Shown here: piece after piece, positions 8,476 to 16,958 of the stretch | Layout of the letters: the number at the start of each line of letters is the position of its first letter | How positions within the stretch are numbered: the stretch's first letter is position 1 | DNA from: Bacteroidota bacterium | GTDB lineage: Bacteria > Bacteroidota > Ignavibacteria > Kapaibacteriales > HRBIN21 | Direction: 5' to 3' | Length of the DNA stretch: 64,000 nt | Assembly (NCBI GenBank): GCA_030550395.1 | Contig: JAUQPL010000002.1 | Coordinates: 60,792-124,791, forward strand | Notes under the pieces: model-generated | What the model was told of the DNA's origin: nothing | Databases searched by the model: none | The model's input: the letters and a program-made list of their open reading frames with translations, nothing else | Program-made: the position numbers and the translations under genes

Positions 8476-9285
8476 TTATCCCTCCGGTTCCAATCTGACA
8501 ATACGGGCGAAAGAAGCGGCGGCACGGGCAGCAGCTTCGGCAAAGTCTGTCCCATTGGATGCGTAGAGGATAGCTCGTCCAACATTGACTATCAAGGGAG
8601 CATACCCGTTCAATTGGACAAGAGCAACAGCATTGCCGCCTTGGATTCCTACGCCTGGTACCAAGAGCCACGATTGTGGAGCTAGCTGGCGTACCCGGGC
8701 AAAGTCGTTTGGCGCCGTTGCCCCCACAACAAAGCCTATTTCAGCTTGCCCGGACCAGCCGAGAGCAGTGGTTACAATGTGTTCGTATAGCAAGTATCCG
8801 GTAGGACAGGGACGGCAGAGAAAGTCTTTTGCACCGACGTTGGATGTGCGCGCAAGCACGAAGATCAACTTCCCAGAATAGGCAAGAAAAGGCGTTACGG
8901 AGTCCATTCCCAGCAGCGGATTGACCGTGACGGCGTCAACCCCCAACTGTTCAAAGGTGATCCGAGCCGCCACCGTTGCTGTATGTGGAACGTCGCCCCA
9001 TTTCCCGTCCAGAATGACAGGTATGTCGCGGGGCAGCAGGGAGAGTGTCTCCTCCAGTAGGCGCCAGCCGGTAGCACCGAATGCAAGGTAAAAGGTGAGG
9101 TTGAGCTTGTAGGCACAGGCATACGGGGCCGTGGCGGGAACGACCTCCTGCAGTAGACGTTTCCAGGGTTCCCGTTCTCGGCGAAGGGGATCAGGGACGA
9201 GATGCTCATCAGGATCCAATCCAATGCACAAGCGGCTCTGTGTTTGCCGTTGGCGTTCGAGGAGCTTTTGCGAAGCAGTAGCCAT
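8476..9285 (-). CDS. pyrF: Orotidine 5'-phosphate decarboxylase (type 2)
   Basis: This 269-residue enzyme decarboxylates OMP to UMP in pyrimidine synthesis. Visible motifs are SRLCIGLDPDEHLVPD at the N-terminus, the catalytic VILDGKWGDVPHT, and the phosphate-binding LVPGVGIQGG followed by VNVGRAILYA. The GLDPD start and length point to the type 2 subfamily. The reading frame continues upstream to 9510, but that part overlaps the M48 gene; the ATG at 9285 precedes the family's normal N-terminus. It begins 8 bases after the M48 stop. Confidence 0.93.
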   Translation of the reverse strand: MATASQKLLERQRQTQSRLCIGLDPDEHLVPDPLRREREPWKRLLQEVVPATAPYACAYKLNLTFYLAFGATGWRLLEETLSLLPRDIPVILDGKWGDVPHTATVAARITFEQLGVDAVTVNPLLGMDSVTPFLAYSGKLIFVLARTSNVGAKDFLCRPCPTGYLLYEHIVTTALGWSGQAEIGFVVGATAPNDFARVRQLAPQSWLLVPGVGIQGGNAVALVQLNGYAPLIVNVGRAILYASNGTDFAEAAARAAASFARIVRLEPEG

Positions 9286-9293
9286 GAGATATC

Positions 9294-10109
9294 CTACGGG
9301 AGTAGGCGCAGGAAATCCCGGTACGGTTGTGAGCGAAGGTTCTGTTCCGACGGGGGTGGGAGAGCTGCTTCCTGAATCCGTTTCCGCATGGCTTGGATAC
9401 GGTCCTCGGGCAGAGGATGGGTAGACAAAAGGCGCTCGATGGCGGCAAAACGGGATTGACGCTGCTGCGTCAACTTTTCGAAAAAGAAGATCAAAGCTCC
9501 AGGATACCATGGAGTGCGGCGCAAGTAGCGGAAGGCGTCGTCGTCGGCCTCAGCTTCATCACGCCGACTGTTTGCAAGCAGAGCTAAGCCAGTCAAGAGG
9601 TTTGCCGCTAACTCCGCTATCCGGTCGGGGCGATTCCCTAGGACGATATCCATAAGCAGCTGAGCGCCGAGAGCTTTCGTCATACGCTCGGTTGCATGGC
9701 GTCGCTCGGCGTGGGCGATTTCATGAGCCAGAACAGCTGCTAATGTTGCTTCATTGTCCACAAACTTCAGGAGCCCAGTGTACACGTAGATGTAGCCACC
9801 GGGCGTGCAAAAGGCATTGACAGTCTGGTCATCGTAGAGAAGGGTGACCTGATAGGCAAACTTGCCGCGATAGCGGATCTCGGGCGTGCTTACAATGCGA
9901 TCTACAAGGCTTTGGACATAGCGCCGAGCGGCCTCGTTTTGGAGGACAGGGTACTGGCGGGGATTGGAGCGGATTTCCCGGTCTAAAGCTGCTCCTAAGC
10001 GGACATCCTCGCTGGGAGGGAAGATGTTCACATCAGCACAGCCAGACAAGCTCAGTACAGCACCGACGAGGAGGCCGAGGAGCTGTTCAGGAAGATATTT
10101 TCCAAGCAT
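9294..10109 (-). CDS. M48-family metalloprotease, lipoprotein
   Basis: The 271-residue protein has a lipoprotein signal ending LSLSGC (lipid-modified Cys24). The zinc site HEIAH is at residues 129-133, and a downstream EAEAD supplies the third ligand. The block TPGGYIYVYTGLL is typical of the BepA/YfgC/LoiP group of M48 peptidases. It probably acts in the periplasm on outer-membrane or misfolded proteins (family-based inference). Its start lies inside the truA 3' end (58-base overlap). Confidence 0.9.
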   Translation of the reverse strand: MLGKYLPEQLLGLLVGAVLSLSGCADVNIFPPSEDVRLGAALDREIRSNPRQYPVLQNEAARRYVQSLVDRIVSTPEIRYRGKFAYQVTLLYDDQTVNAFCTPGGYIYVYTGLLKFVDNEATLAAVLAHEIAHAERRHATERMTKALGAQLLMDIVLGNRPDRIAELAANLLTGLALLANSRRDEAEADDDAFRYLRRTPWYPGALIFFFEKLTQQRQSRFAAIERLLSTHPLPEDRIQAMRKRIQEAALPPPSEQNLRSQPYRDFLRLLP

Positions 10110-10894
10110 GGCTTATCCTCCGAGCTCCAGAGACGAATTGGAAGGTGTTCGGGATAAAAAACCCGCTCAAGCACGAGTCCGTGCGGAGGTGCTAATGGGC
10201 TGGCATAGCGGCGATTGCGGGCTTCCAAAGCATAGCGGAGCTCTTCAATGGTACGCCGACGGCGGGCCGCTTGGAGCATGGCGCCCACCAGAGCCCGCAC
10301 CATTCCATAGAGGAATCGGTCTGCCCGGATATAGAACCGCCAGCATCCCGGGCAGATCTTTTCCCACCGGGCTTCGGTGACTGTGCATATAGAGCTGCGT
10401 ACGGCAGGGTGATGTTTGGAAAAGGTGGTAAAATCGTGGCGTCCGAGAAAAACTTGTGCTGCTTCAGAGAGCAGCTCAGGGTCAAACGGGAAGGGGACAT
10501 ACCAGCAGAAGTGGCGGTAGAAGACGGAAGGAATGCGGCTGAGGGTGTATGAGTACTGCCGGGCACAGGCGTCATATCGGGCATGGATGGGGTGTTCTGT
10601 GATTTGGGCTCGCCGGATGCAGATGTCTTCGGGTAGGTGGCTATTGAGGGCTATCGGGATCCGATCCTCCGGGATTGGCCTCCAGTTGGCAGGCAAACGT
10701 GCATGGACAACCTGCCCTCGGGCATGAACGCCAGCATCTGTCCGCCCAGCCGCAACGGCATTCAAGCGGACTCCGAACAAGTGCTCTAAAGCTTTCTCCA
10801 AGATGGCTTGGACAGTGATAGCGTTGGGTTGCCGTTGCCAGCCCGCATAGCCGGTGCCGTCGTACTCAAGGAGCAACAGGAGTGTCAGTGACAT
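10052..10894 (-). CDS. truA: tRNA pseudouridine(38-40) synthase
   Basis: The 280-residue product begins LLLLLEYDGTGYAGWQRQ and carries the catalytic-Asp motif AAGRTDAGVHARGQV, both diagnostic of TruA. Later blocks HDFTTFSKHH and FLYGMVRALVGAML also fit. It converts uridines 38-40 of the tRNA anticodon arm to pseudouridine. ATG 10894 was chosen because it places the EYDGTGY strand at the family's usual N-terminus. It overlaps the lipoprotein gene upstream by 29 bases and the M48 gene downstream by 58. Confidence 0.93.
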   Translation of the reverse strand: MSLTLLLLLEYDGTGYAGWQRQPNAITVQAILEKALEHLFGVRLNAVAAGRTDAGVHARGQVVHARLPANWRPIPEDRIPIALNSHLPEDICIRRAQITEHPIHARYDACARQYSYTLSRIPSVFYRHFCWYVPFPFDPELLSEAAQVFLGRHDFTTFSKHHPAVRSSICTVTEARWEKICPGCWRFYIRADRFLYGMVRALVGAMLQAARRRRTIEELRYALEARNRRYASPLAPPHGLVLERVFYPEHLPIRLWSSEDKPCLENIFLNSSSASSSVLY

Positions 10895-11483
10895 ATTCTT
10901 CCAGATCACGCTGTACGTGACGTTTGAGTTCCGGATAGAGAGCAAGCGCTTCCTGTCGGAGGCGAGCCCAGAAGTTCGGGGGACGGAGTCGCCAGTCCCA
11001 AGGCTCTATCTGCGGGTAGGAGCGCAGCCATAAAGTGGCAATTTCGGTGACGTCCGTGCCGTATCGTTCAATGGACCAGTAGAGATTACGGACCGGCGTT
11101 GTATGCCGCAGGTCAGAGACTTCACCTTCGTAGGTGGGGACGTTCCATAGGGCGATGGAGTCCGATAGCTGCCGGCGGTCGAGCACGCATTGGATGAGTT
11201 CTTTTTGAGCCGGGCGAAGTGGTCCGGCAAAACGTGCTAGGAACTCCTGCCACACGGCAACGTAAAGAGGGGCTTGGGGATAAGCCGGACGGAAGAAGAA
11301 GAAGGGGATATGTCGGAGGCGGGCAAAGTGGGTTGAGTCCCAGCACTCGTAAACATATACCCGAAGGGTCCCGTTTACGGTAAAGGTGTCGTAGAGCCGG
11401 AGTGAGGTTGATACAGGCACTGTCGGCACGGTGCAACCGCTCAAGAGAGCAAGGGTGATAGCAGCGATGGCTGCAGTTCGCAT
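10866..11483 (-). CDS. Hypothetical lipoprotein
   Basis: From ATG 11483 the 205-residue product starts MRTAAIAAITLALLSGC, a clear lipobox with Cys17. The rest is a mixed alpha/beta sequence with many aromatic residues (IPFFFFRPAYP, YWSIERYGTD). There are faint echoes of GWxTD-type proteins but no diagnostic motif, so I do not assign a family. It overlaps mtaB upstream (43 bases) and truA downstream (29 bases), so it belongs to this operon. Confidence 0.65.
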   Translation of the reverse strand: MRTAAIAAITLALLSGCTVPTVPVSTSLRLYDTFTVNGTLRVYVYECWDSTHFARLRHIPFFFFRPAYPQAPLYVAVWQEFLARFAGPLRPAQKELIQCVLDRRQLSDSIALWNVPTYEGEVSDLRHTTPVRNLYWSIERYGTDVTEIATLWLRSYPQIEPWDWRLRPPNFWARLRQEALALYPELKRHVQRDLEEYVTDTPVAP

Positions 11484-12835
11484 TCCTGGCCTAACACTGG
11501 AAGTGGGATATGGTGGAACGGGCCTTCCACGGGGAGTCCCAGCACGACGCCTTCCTCCAGCTGGTGAAGACGGATGAGGAAGGGCTTGCGAGGCAAGCTC
11601 GCAGGAGCAGCAAAGCGAACGCGGATATAGTTTTCCGTCCATCCTTCCCAGCAACCTGTGGTGGGATCGTGCAGTTCCGGGAGAACCTTTCGCACCGATC
11701 CAAGCTCAGACTGGTAGAAACAGTACCGCTTCTGTTCGCTGAGGGAGCGGAGACGATGCGTCCGAGCTTTGCGGACTCGGTAGGGCACGGGGTTCGGCAT
11801 TGTTGCTGCAGGAGTCCCCTCGCGCTCGGAGTAGGTGAACACGTGGAGGTAGCTTACCGGCAGCTCTTCCAGCAGATGGTAGGTTTGGGCAAAGTGCTCT
11901 TCCGTTTCTCCAGGGAAGCCGGTTAAAACATCCACACCGATCGCGCAATGGGGGATGCGCTCCTTGATAGAGAAGATAAGCCTGCGGTAATGTTCCACAG
12001 TATAGCGACGGCGCATGCGCCGTAGGATGTCTGGTGAACCACTCTGCAAGGGGATGTGGAAGTGAGGACAGAAGAGCTCGGAACGGGCTACCAGGTCAAT
12101 GATTTCCGGTGTTAGTAGGTTCGGCTCGATAGAAGAAAGTCGAATCCGGAATGGAGGCTGGAGTTGCTCTAAGAGGCGGAGGACATCCAAGAGGCGTTCT
12201 CCTGTTGGAGCTCGGTAATCACCGAGATTGATACCTGTTAGCACGACTTCGCGGTATCCTGCCGCGGCAAGCTCCCGGATATGCTGGGGAAGTTGTTCAA
12301 ACGGCATACTTCGGCTCGGTCCCCGGGCTTTGGGAATGGTGCAGAAGCTACATCGGTAGCTGCAACCATCCTGGATTTTGAGGAAGGCCCGTGTGCGGCT
12401 ATCGTCATCGGCAGAGCGGGCCGGATGGAAGCAGGGGGTGTGAAAGGGAGAGACCATAACGTGGGGACCACCCTTGAGTCCTCGGAGCTGTTCAATCAGC
12501 TCTACTAACTGCCCTTTTTCTTGATTGCCGAAAACGGCACAGACCCCATCCAATCGTGCGATTTCCTCAGGATGGAGTTGAGCGTAGCATCCTGTTACGG
12601 CAACAAAGGCGCCGGGAGCCAGGCGCACTGCCCGGCGGATAAGCTTCCGACATTCTGCATCTGCGCTCTCGGTGACCGTGCACGTGTTGATGATGACAAT
12701 GTCGGCGGGCTCGCCAAAAGGCACGACTGCGTAGCCCGCTTTCTCGAATTGCTGCCGTAAGTGCGAAGTCTCGGCGTAATTGAGCTTACAGCCCAATGTG
12801 TAGAATGCAACCCGGCCCATAGGGAGACTGTCCAT
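11441..12835 (-). CDS. mtaB: tRNA t6A37 methylthiotransferase (MtaB)
   Basis: The 464-residue protein is a radical-SAM methylthiotransferase that converts t6A to ms2t6A at position 37 of ANN-decoding tRNAs. The UPF0004 cluster cysteines are in YTLGCKLNYAE, INTCTV and VTGCYAQ. The radical SAM cluster is DGCSYRCSFCTIP. LTGINLGDY separates MtaB from MiaB and RimO. A C-terminal TRAM-like region follows. Two starts are possible, ATG 12835 and ATG 12820; I chose the first. It leads the minus-strand operon. Confidence 0.9.
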   Translation of the reverse strand: MDSLPMGRVAFYTLGCKLNYAETSHLRQQFEKAGYAVVPFGEPADIVIINTCTVTESADAECRKLIRRAVRLAPGAFVAVTGCYAQLHPEEIARLDGVCAVFGNQEKGQLVELIEQLRGLKGGPHVMVSPFHTPCFHPARSADDDSRTRAFLKIQDGCSYRCSFCTIPKARGPSRSMPFEQLPQHIRELAAAGYREVVLTGINLGDYRAPTGERLLDVLRLLEQLQPPFRIRLSSIEPNLLTPEIIDLVARSELFCPHFHIPLQSGSPDILRRMRRRYTVEHYRRLIFSIKERIPHCAIGVDVLTGFPGETEEHFAQTYHLLEELPVSYLHVFTYSEREGTPAATMPNPVPYRVRKARTHRLRSLSEQKRYCFYQSELGSVRKVLPELHDPTTGCWEGWTENYIRVRFAAPASLPRKPFLIRLHQLEEGVVLGLPVEGPFHHIPLPVLGQECELQPSLLSPLLS

Positions 12836-12945
12836 CCTTGTATGCTCTACCGACGAATGAAAAATAGCCTTTCGTGCTGCTCCACACTTTCCCCAAAAGG
12901 CTTTCGTCTCTGAAAGCCCGATGGGAGTGTAAGGAAAGCTTGAGC
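12836..12945. promoter_or_regulatory. Divergent intergenic region between mtaB and the haem-binding-domain gene
   Basis: These 110 bases separate two outward-facing transcripts and should hold both promoters. On the minus strand TATTTTTC (12858-12865) is a weak match to TAnnTTTG about 23 bases before mtaB. No clear element is seen on the plus strand; AAGGAAAG before ATG 12946 is a good ribosome binding site. Confidence 0.4.
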
Positions 12946-13413
12946 ATGAAGCCGCCACGCAGCTTATGGAGGCGTATCGGTCTGACGGTCGGTGGACTCT
13001 TCGCCCTCTTGCAGCTTATCCCATATGGGCGTGAGCTGACCAATCCCCCAGTTGTGCAGGAGCCCGAGTGGGATAGCCCACGAACTCGCCAGCTCTTCTT
13101 CCGAGTGTGCAAAGACTGTCACAGTAACGAGACAAAGTACCCATGGTATGCCTGGATTGCTCCTGTGTCGTGGCTCATTGCGCATGATGTTCAAGAAGGA
13201 CGCAAACACTTAAATGTGTCGGAGTGGCATCGACCACAGAAGGATGCCGATGAAGCTGCAGAGGTATACCGTAAGGGCGAGATGCCTCCGCGGTTATATC
13301 GCTTGATGCATCCGGAGGTAGAGCTGTCGCAGGCGGAACGCCAGGAGTTTCTCCGGGGATTGAGAGCAACCTTTGAAAAGGCTGAGGAAGCCGCTCGCTC
13401 TTCATCCCGGTAA
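12946..13413 (+). CDS. Haem-binding-domain protein, membrane anchored
   Basis: The 155-residue protein has one N-terminal hydrophobic segment ([18 protein letters not shown]) followed by an exported domain of the Haem_bd (DUF3365-like/PF14376-type) kind. It has a single CKDCH haem attachment site at residues 55-59, a following [11 protein letters not shown] block, and a distal [18 protein letters not shown] with a possible axial Met or His. It is probably a periplasm-facing c-type haem protein. The start at 12946 has AAGGAAAG upstream and places the membrane segment at the N-terminus. Confidence 0.8.
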   Translation: MKPPRSLWRRIGLTVGGLFALLQLIPYGRELTNPPVVQEPEWDSPRTRQLFFRVCKDCHSNETKYPWYAWIAPVSWLIAHDVQEGRKHLNVSEWHRPQKDADEAAEVYRKGEMPPRLYRLMHPEVELSQAERQEFLRGLRATFEKAEEAARSSSR

Positions 13414-13444
13414 CAGTCAGCATGTTTCACAGCAGAAGGGTATC

Positions 13445-15313
13445 ATGAGCCGACCCCCGCGAATACCCTTGCAGGATTTTTTCCGCAATCCCGAACGAGC
13501 AGCCTATACACTCTCCCCCGATGGTCGCTACATAGCGTGGTTGGCCCCTGTGCAACGGCGTATGAATCTATTTGTTCACGATCGCCATACCGGAGAGGAA
13601 TACCAACTGACAGCGGAGACGGAACGGGATATCGCTTCCTACGAATGGACAAGCAATACGCTCATTCTGTATAGCCGGGACGTAGGCGGAGACGAGAATT
13701 ATCGTTTGGCTTCGGTTGATGTCGCTGCAAGGAACTCTCTACGTTGGGTGACTCCGGAGGGGATCCGTGCAGAGGTCCTTGATCCTCGACCGACAGACCC
13801 GACAGAGGCTCTCATCATCACGAACGAGCGGTGGTCACAAGTCTTTGATGTGTACCGTCTCTGTCTCCCCTCCGGGGAACGAGAGCTGCTGGTGGAAAAT
13901 CCAGGCAGTGTAGTCCATTGGATCCCAGACCACGAAGGACGGGTGAGAGCAGCTGTAGCGGTGAACGGGACGGATAGTAGCCTTCTCTTCCGCGTAGATC
14001 CAACGGAGCCTTTCCGGACGGTGCTTACGGTGGACTTCCGGACACGGGTGGAACCGCTCTTTTTCACTTTTGACAATCAGCGCCTCTATGCCCTTTCTAA
14101 CCGCGGTCGGGATAAGCTTGCCCTGGTCATTCTAGATCCAGAGTCAGGCGCAGAGGAGGTCATCTTTGAACATCCAGAAGTGGACGTTGCTGGAGCTGGA
14201 TACTCCCGCAAGCGGAAGGTCTTAACTTACGTGACCTACATCACGTGGAAGCGAGAGTATACCTTCTTAGACCCTCGGACAGAGTGGATTTACAACCGCC
14301 TCCAGGAGGAGTTAGCAGACTACGAAATCGTTATTTCTTCGCATGACGTTGAGGAGCAACTCTTCATCGTGCGTACCTACAGTGATCGCTCTTTAGGGGC
14401 CTATTGGCTCTACGATGCCAGCAGTAATCGGCTTCAGAAACTAGCAGAGCTGAGCCCATGGTTGCGCGAGGAATGGATGGCACCGATGCGCCCGATCCAG
14501 TATAGGGCTCGTGATGGTTGGACTATCCATGGCTACTTGACGCTCCCCGTTGGTGTCGAACCCCGGAATCTCCCCGTTGTAGTACATCCCCACGGAGGAC
14601 CGTGGGTGCGGGATGTGTGGGGATTCAACCCTATAGTCCAGTTCTTGGCAAATCGCGGGTATGCGGTTCTTCAGATGAACTTCCGAGGTTCCACCGGTTA
14701 TGGACGAGCTTTTTGGGAGGCTTCCTTCAAGCAGTGGGGCCGAGCCATGCAGGATGATGTCACTGATGGCGTCCTTTGGCTTATTGAGCAGGGGATTGCC
14801 GATCCAAAGCGTATTGCAATTTACGGCGGTAGTTACGGAGGTTACGTTGTCCTAGCGGGCTTAGCTTTTACCCCGGAGCTTTATGCCTGTGGGGTGGATT
14901 TCGTCGGGGTTTCTAACCTCCTTACCTTTATGCAGACGATTCCACCGTATTGGGAGCCGTTGCGCCCAATGCTTTACGCCATGGTCGGAGATCCGGAGCG
15001 GGAAGCAGATTATCTACGAGAAGTATCGCCCGTGTTTCATGCAGACCGTATTCGGGCGCCGCTCCTGGTAGCCCAAGGGGCGCGAGATCCCCGGGTCAAC
15101 ATTAATGAGTCCAATCAAATCGTGGAAGCACTTCGCCGCCGTGGTATTCCGGTAGAGTACATCGTTAAAGAGGACGAGGGACACGGATTTCGGAAGGAAG
15201 AGCATCGCTTTGAGTTCTACGAGGCTATGGAGCGCTTTCTGGAGCGTTACCTCGGGGTAACGACGGCAGGGGATGGGAAGATGCGCAGCGACCATCGTCC
15301 TGTGAGTTCTTAA
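13445..15313 (+). CDS. S9-family (prolyl oligopeptidase-like) serine peptidase
   Basis: The 622-residue protein has an N-terminal beta-propeller-like region (residues ~10-370: LSPDGRYIAWLAPV and similar blades) and a C-terminal alpha/beta-hydrolase domain. Catalytic residues are visible: Ser463 in YGGSYGGY, Asp548 in GARDPRVN and His580 in DEGHGF. VHPHGGPWVRD forms the oxyanion region. No signal peptide is seen, so it probably acts on cytoplasmic oligopeptides, like acylaminoacyl peptidases. It starts 31 bases after the haem-protein gene. Confidence 0.9.
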   Translation: MSRPPRIPLQDFFRNPERAAYTLSPDGRYIAWLAPVQRRMNLFVHDRHTGEEYQLTAETERDIASYEWTSNTLILYSRDVGGDENYRLASVDVAARNSLRWVTPEGIRAEVLDPRPTDPTEALIITNERWSQVFDVYRLCLPSGERELLVENPGSVVHWIPDHEGRVRAAVAVNGTDSSLLFRVDPTEPFRTVLTVDFRTRVEPLFFTFDNQRLYALSNRGRDKLALVILDPESGAEEVIFEHPEVDVAGAGYSRKRKVLTYVTYITWKREYTFLDPRTEWIYNRLQEELADYEIVISSHDVEEQLFIVRTYSDRSLGAYWLYDASSNRLQKLAELSPWLREEWMAPMRPIQYRARDGWTIHGYLTLPVGVEPRNLPVVVHPHGGPWVRDVWGFNPIVQFLANRGYAVLQMNFRGSTGYGRAFWEASFKQWGRAMQDDVTDGVLWLIEQGIADPKRIAIYGGSYGGYVVLAGLAFTPELYACGVDFVGVSNLLTFMQTIPPYWEPLRPMLYAMVGDPEREADYLREVSPVFHADRIRAPLLVAQGARDPRVNINESNQIVEALRRRGIPVEYIVKEDEGHGFRKEEHRFEFYEAMERFLERYLGVTTAGDGKMRSDHRPVSS

Positions 15314-15318
15314 ATTTG
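15311..15318 (+). promoter_or_regulatory. Possible -7 element for the hydroxylase gene
   Basis: TAAATTTG fits TAnnTTTG and overlaps the stop of the S9 gene. The predicted start near 15325 is about 22-28 bases before the next start codon. No -33 match was found. Confidence 0.4.
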
Positions 15319-15352
15319 CGGAAGCTGTTCAACAAGCAACCGGGCTGTGGCA

Positions 15353-15997
15353 ATGGCGAACCGGGTTATTTCAAACCGTGATGAAACTGTTCCCCTGTTC
15401 CAGAATCCGTGGCTGGATCGGCTGACACATGTGCATCCGCTTACTCCTATAGTGCTGTACCTTCCGGTGGTGGGCTATTTCAGTTACCAGGGATTGGCAG
15501 CGCTGCCATGGTACGTCTTTGCTCTTTGTTTTGTCGGGGGCATGTTTCTATGGACCTTTACAGAGTACTGGATTCACCGGGCTATTTTCCACTACGAGCC
15601 GAAGTCGGCTTGGGGACAGCGCCTGCACTTCCTTATGCATGGGGTTCACCATGCCTATCCGCGAGATAGCACGCGTTTGGTCATGCCACCGGTGGTGAGC
15701 ATCCCGTTGGCAGTTCTGTTCTACTTCCTCTTTCGTTGGCTGTTCGGAGCCTATCAGCCTGCAGTGTTCGCAGGGTTTGTGCTGGGGTACGTCATCTATG
15801 ATTCCATTCACTACGCAACGCATCACCTTCCCATGCGTGGGCGCATCGGGCGCTTCTTGAAGGCACACCACATGCGGCATCATTATGTGGACGAGAATCG
15901 CTCATTTGGAATTAGCACTCCGCTGTGGGACTGGATCTTCGGTACGTATCAGTCCGTCAAAACAGCGGGAACGCAGAAAGTATCTGTGGAGGTCTAG
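15353..15997 (+). CDS. Sterol desaturase / fatty acid hydroxylase superfamily protein
   Basis: The 214-residue membrane protein has about four hydrophobic segments and the eight-histidine di-iron pattern of the superfamily: EYWIHRAIFH, HFLMHGVHHAYP, HYATHH and KAHHMRHHY. The arrangement is closest to fatty acid 2-hydroxylases without the cytochrome b5 domain, which would hydroxylate acyl chains of sphingolipids or other lipids. Substrate is inference. GTG 15347 is an alternative start two codons upstream. Confidence 0.85.
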   Translation: MANRVISNRDETVPLFQNPWLDRLTHVHPLTPIVLYLPVVGYFSYQGLAALPWYVFALCFVGGMFLWTFTEYWIHRAIFHYEPKSAWGQRLHFLMHGVHHAYPRDSTRLVMPPVVSIPLAVLFYFLFRWLFGAYQPAVFAGFVLGYVIYDSIHYATHHLPMRGRIGRFLKAHHMRHHYVDENRSFGISTPLWDWIFGTYQSVKTAGTQKVSVEV

Positions 15998-16354
15998 TTT
16001 CAGGCATGCATGAGCCCAGCTTTGAGAGGGGATAAATACTCCTGGCGTTAGACATATCGGCTTATTGGTTTCTGAAACCCTGATGAGAGCTTCTCGCTCT
16101 ACGGTTCTCCTGCTTCCTTGTGCCTCAGTCAGAGAACGACGGTAGCCCCAGCGAGTTTCTCAACGGGAGGGGATAATCTATCCCCAAGCGCAAATCGGGT
16201 TCAAGTTTTCTAAAGTTGGTAGCCAAGCAAAATGACATATCGTTGCAGGGTTAAGAGGAATGCGGTATGGTGATCTATGCGTCTGCTTCTCCTTTTGGTT
16301 CCCTGTGACAGCTGTAGCCGCGGCGCTCGCCAGCGCAGAAGAAAAGGGGTAGGC
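15998..16354 (+). other. Gene-free region with several predicted RNA helices
   Basis: No protein gene is supported here. Several inverted repeats nest: TTGAGA (16022-16027) with TCTCAA (16158-16163) could close a multibranch structure holding GGTTTC/GAAACC (16067-16079), AGAGC/GCTCT (16086-16100) and GTTCTC/GAGAAC (16104-16137). A perfect 7-bp hairpin GGGGATA/TATCCCC (16169-16185) follows. No match to the TPP, cobalamin, SAM-I or FMN riboswitch consensus was seen. A small RNA or decayed sequence are both possible. Confidence 0.35.
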
Positions 16355-16362
16355 TAATTTTG
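16355..16362 (+). promoter_or_regulatory. Probable promoter -7 element for nuoC
   Basis: Exact TAATTTTG, with the predicted transcription start near 16369 and ATG at 16391 after GGAGAGAAGG. No -33 TTTG is visible at the usual spacing. Confidence 0.6.
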
Positions 16363-16390
16363 CAATTGGTCGTAGTACGGAGAGAAGGCT

Positions 16391-16948
16391 ATGCCGCCGC
16401 TTCCGAAGGAACTCATCGTAGATATTGTGCAAGCCTGGTGTCCAGAGGTTGAGACCTATGAGCATCGTGGTCAGTTGGCACTCCTTATTTCCCGGCAAAG
16501 TCTATTGGAGGTAGCACGAGAGTTGCGCGACAATCCACAGACACGGTTTGATATGCTCGTGGACATTACAGCTATTGATTGGTACCGTCCCCATCGGATT
16601 CACTGGTATCGTCCCAAGGAGCGCTTTGAGGTGGTTTATTTTCTGTGGTCTAATCCCTTCCGAGCCCGGCTACGGCTGAAGGTTCCGGTACCGGAAAGGG
16701 ATCCACGGTGCCCATCGGTGGTCTCTATTTGGGAAAGCGCCAATTGGTACGAAAGGGAGACCTACGACATGTACGGCATTGTCTTTGAGGGGCATCCAGA
16801 TTTACGTCGCTTCTACATGCCGGAAGATTTCGTTCATCCGGACACTGGAGAACCGCTCCATCCGTTGCGGAAGGACTTCCCGGTGATGGGAATTCCTGGT
16901 TCGCTTCCACTTCCTCCCTTTCCGGAGCGGGAGGAGCAGAGACGGTGA
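16391..16948 (+). CDS. nuoC: NADH-quinone oxidoreductase subunit C (lone)
   Basis: The 185-residue product carries the 30-kDa subunit signature: [19 protein letters not shown] then [13 protein letters not shown] and HPLRKDFPV. NuoC is part of the peripheral arm of respiratory complex I. Unusually, no nuoB or nuoD flanks it; the next gene encodes a 2-oxoacid dehydrogenase subunit. It has its own promoter-like element. The remaining nuo genes must lie elsewhere if complex I is complete. Confidence 0.92.
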   Translation: MPPLPKELIVDIVQAWCPEVETYEHRGQLALLISRQSLLEVARELRDNPQTRFDMLVDITAIDWYRPHRIHWYRPKERFEVVYFLWSNPFRARLRLKVPVPERDPRCPSVVSIWESANWYERETYDMYGIVFEGHPDLRRFYMPEDFVHPDTGEPLHPLRKDFPVMGIPGSLPLPPFPEREEQRR

Positions 16949-16958
16949 TGCGCTGCCC

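Noticed and set aside
16078..16110. Hammerhead ribozyme, from CTGATGAGAGC.
   Set aside because: The CTGATGA segment is followed by a small stem, but the required GAAA after stem II and the cleavage-site helix are absent.
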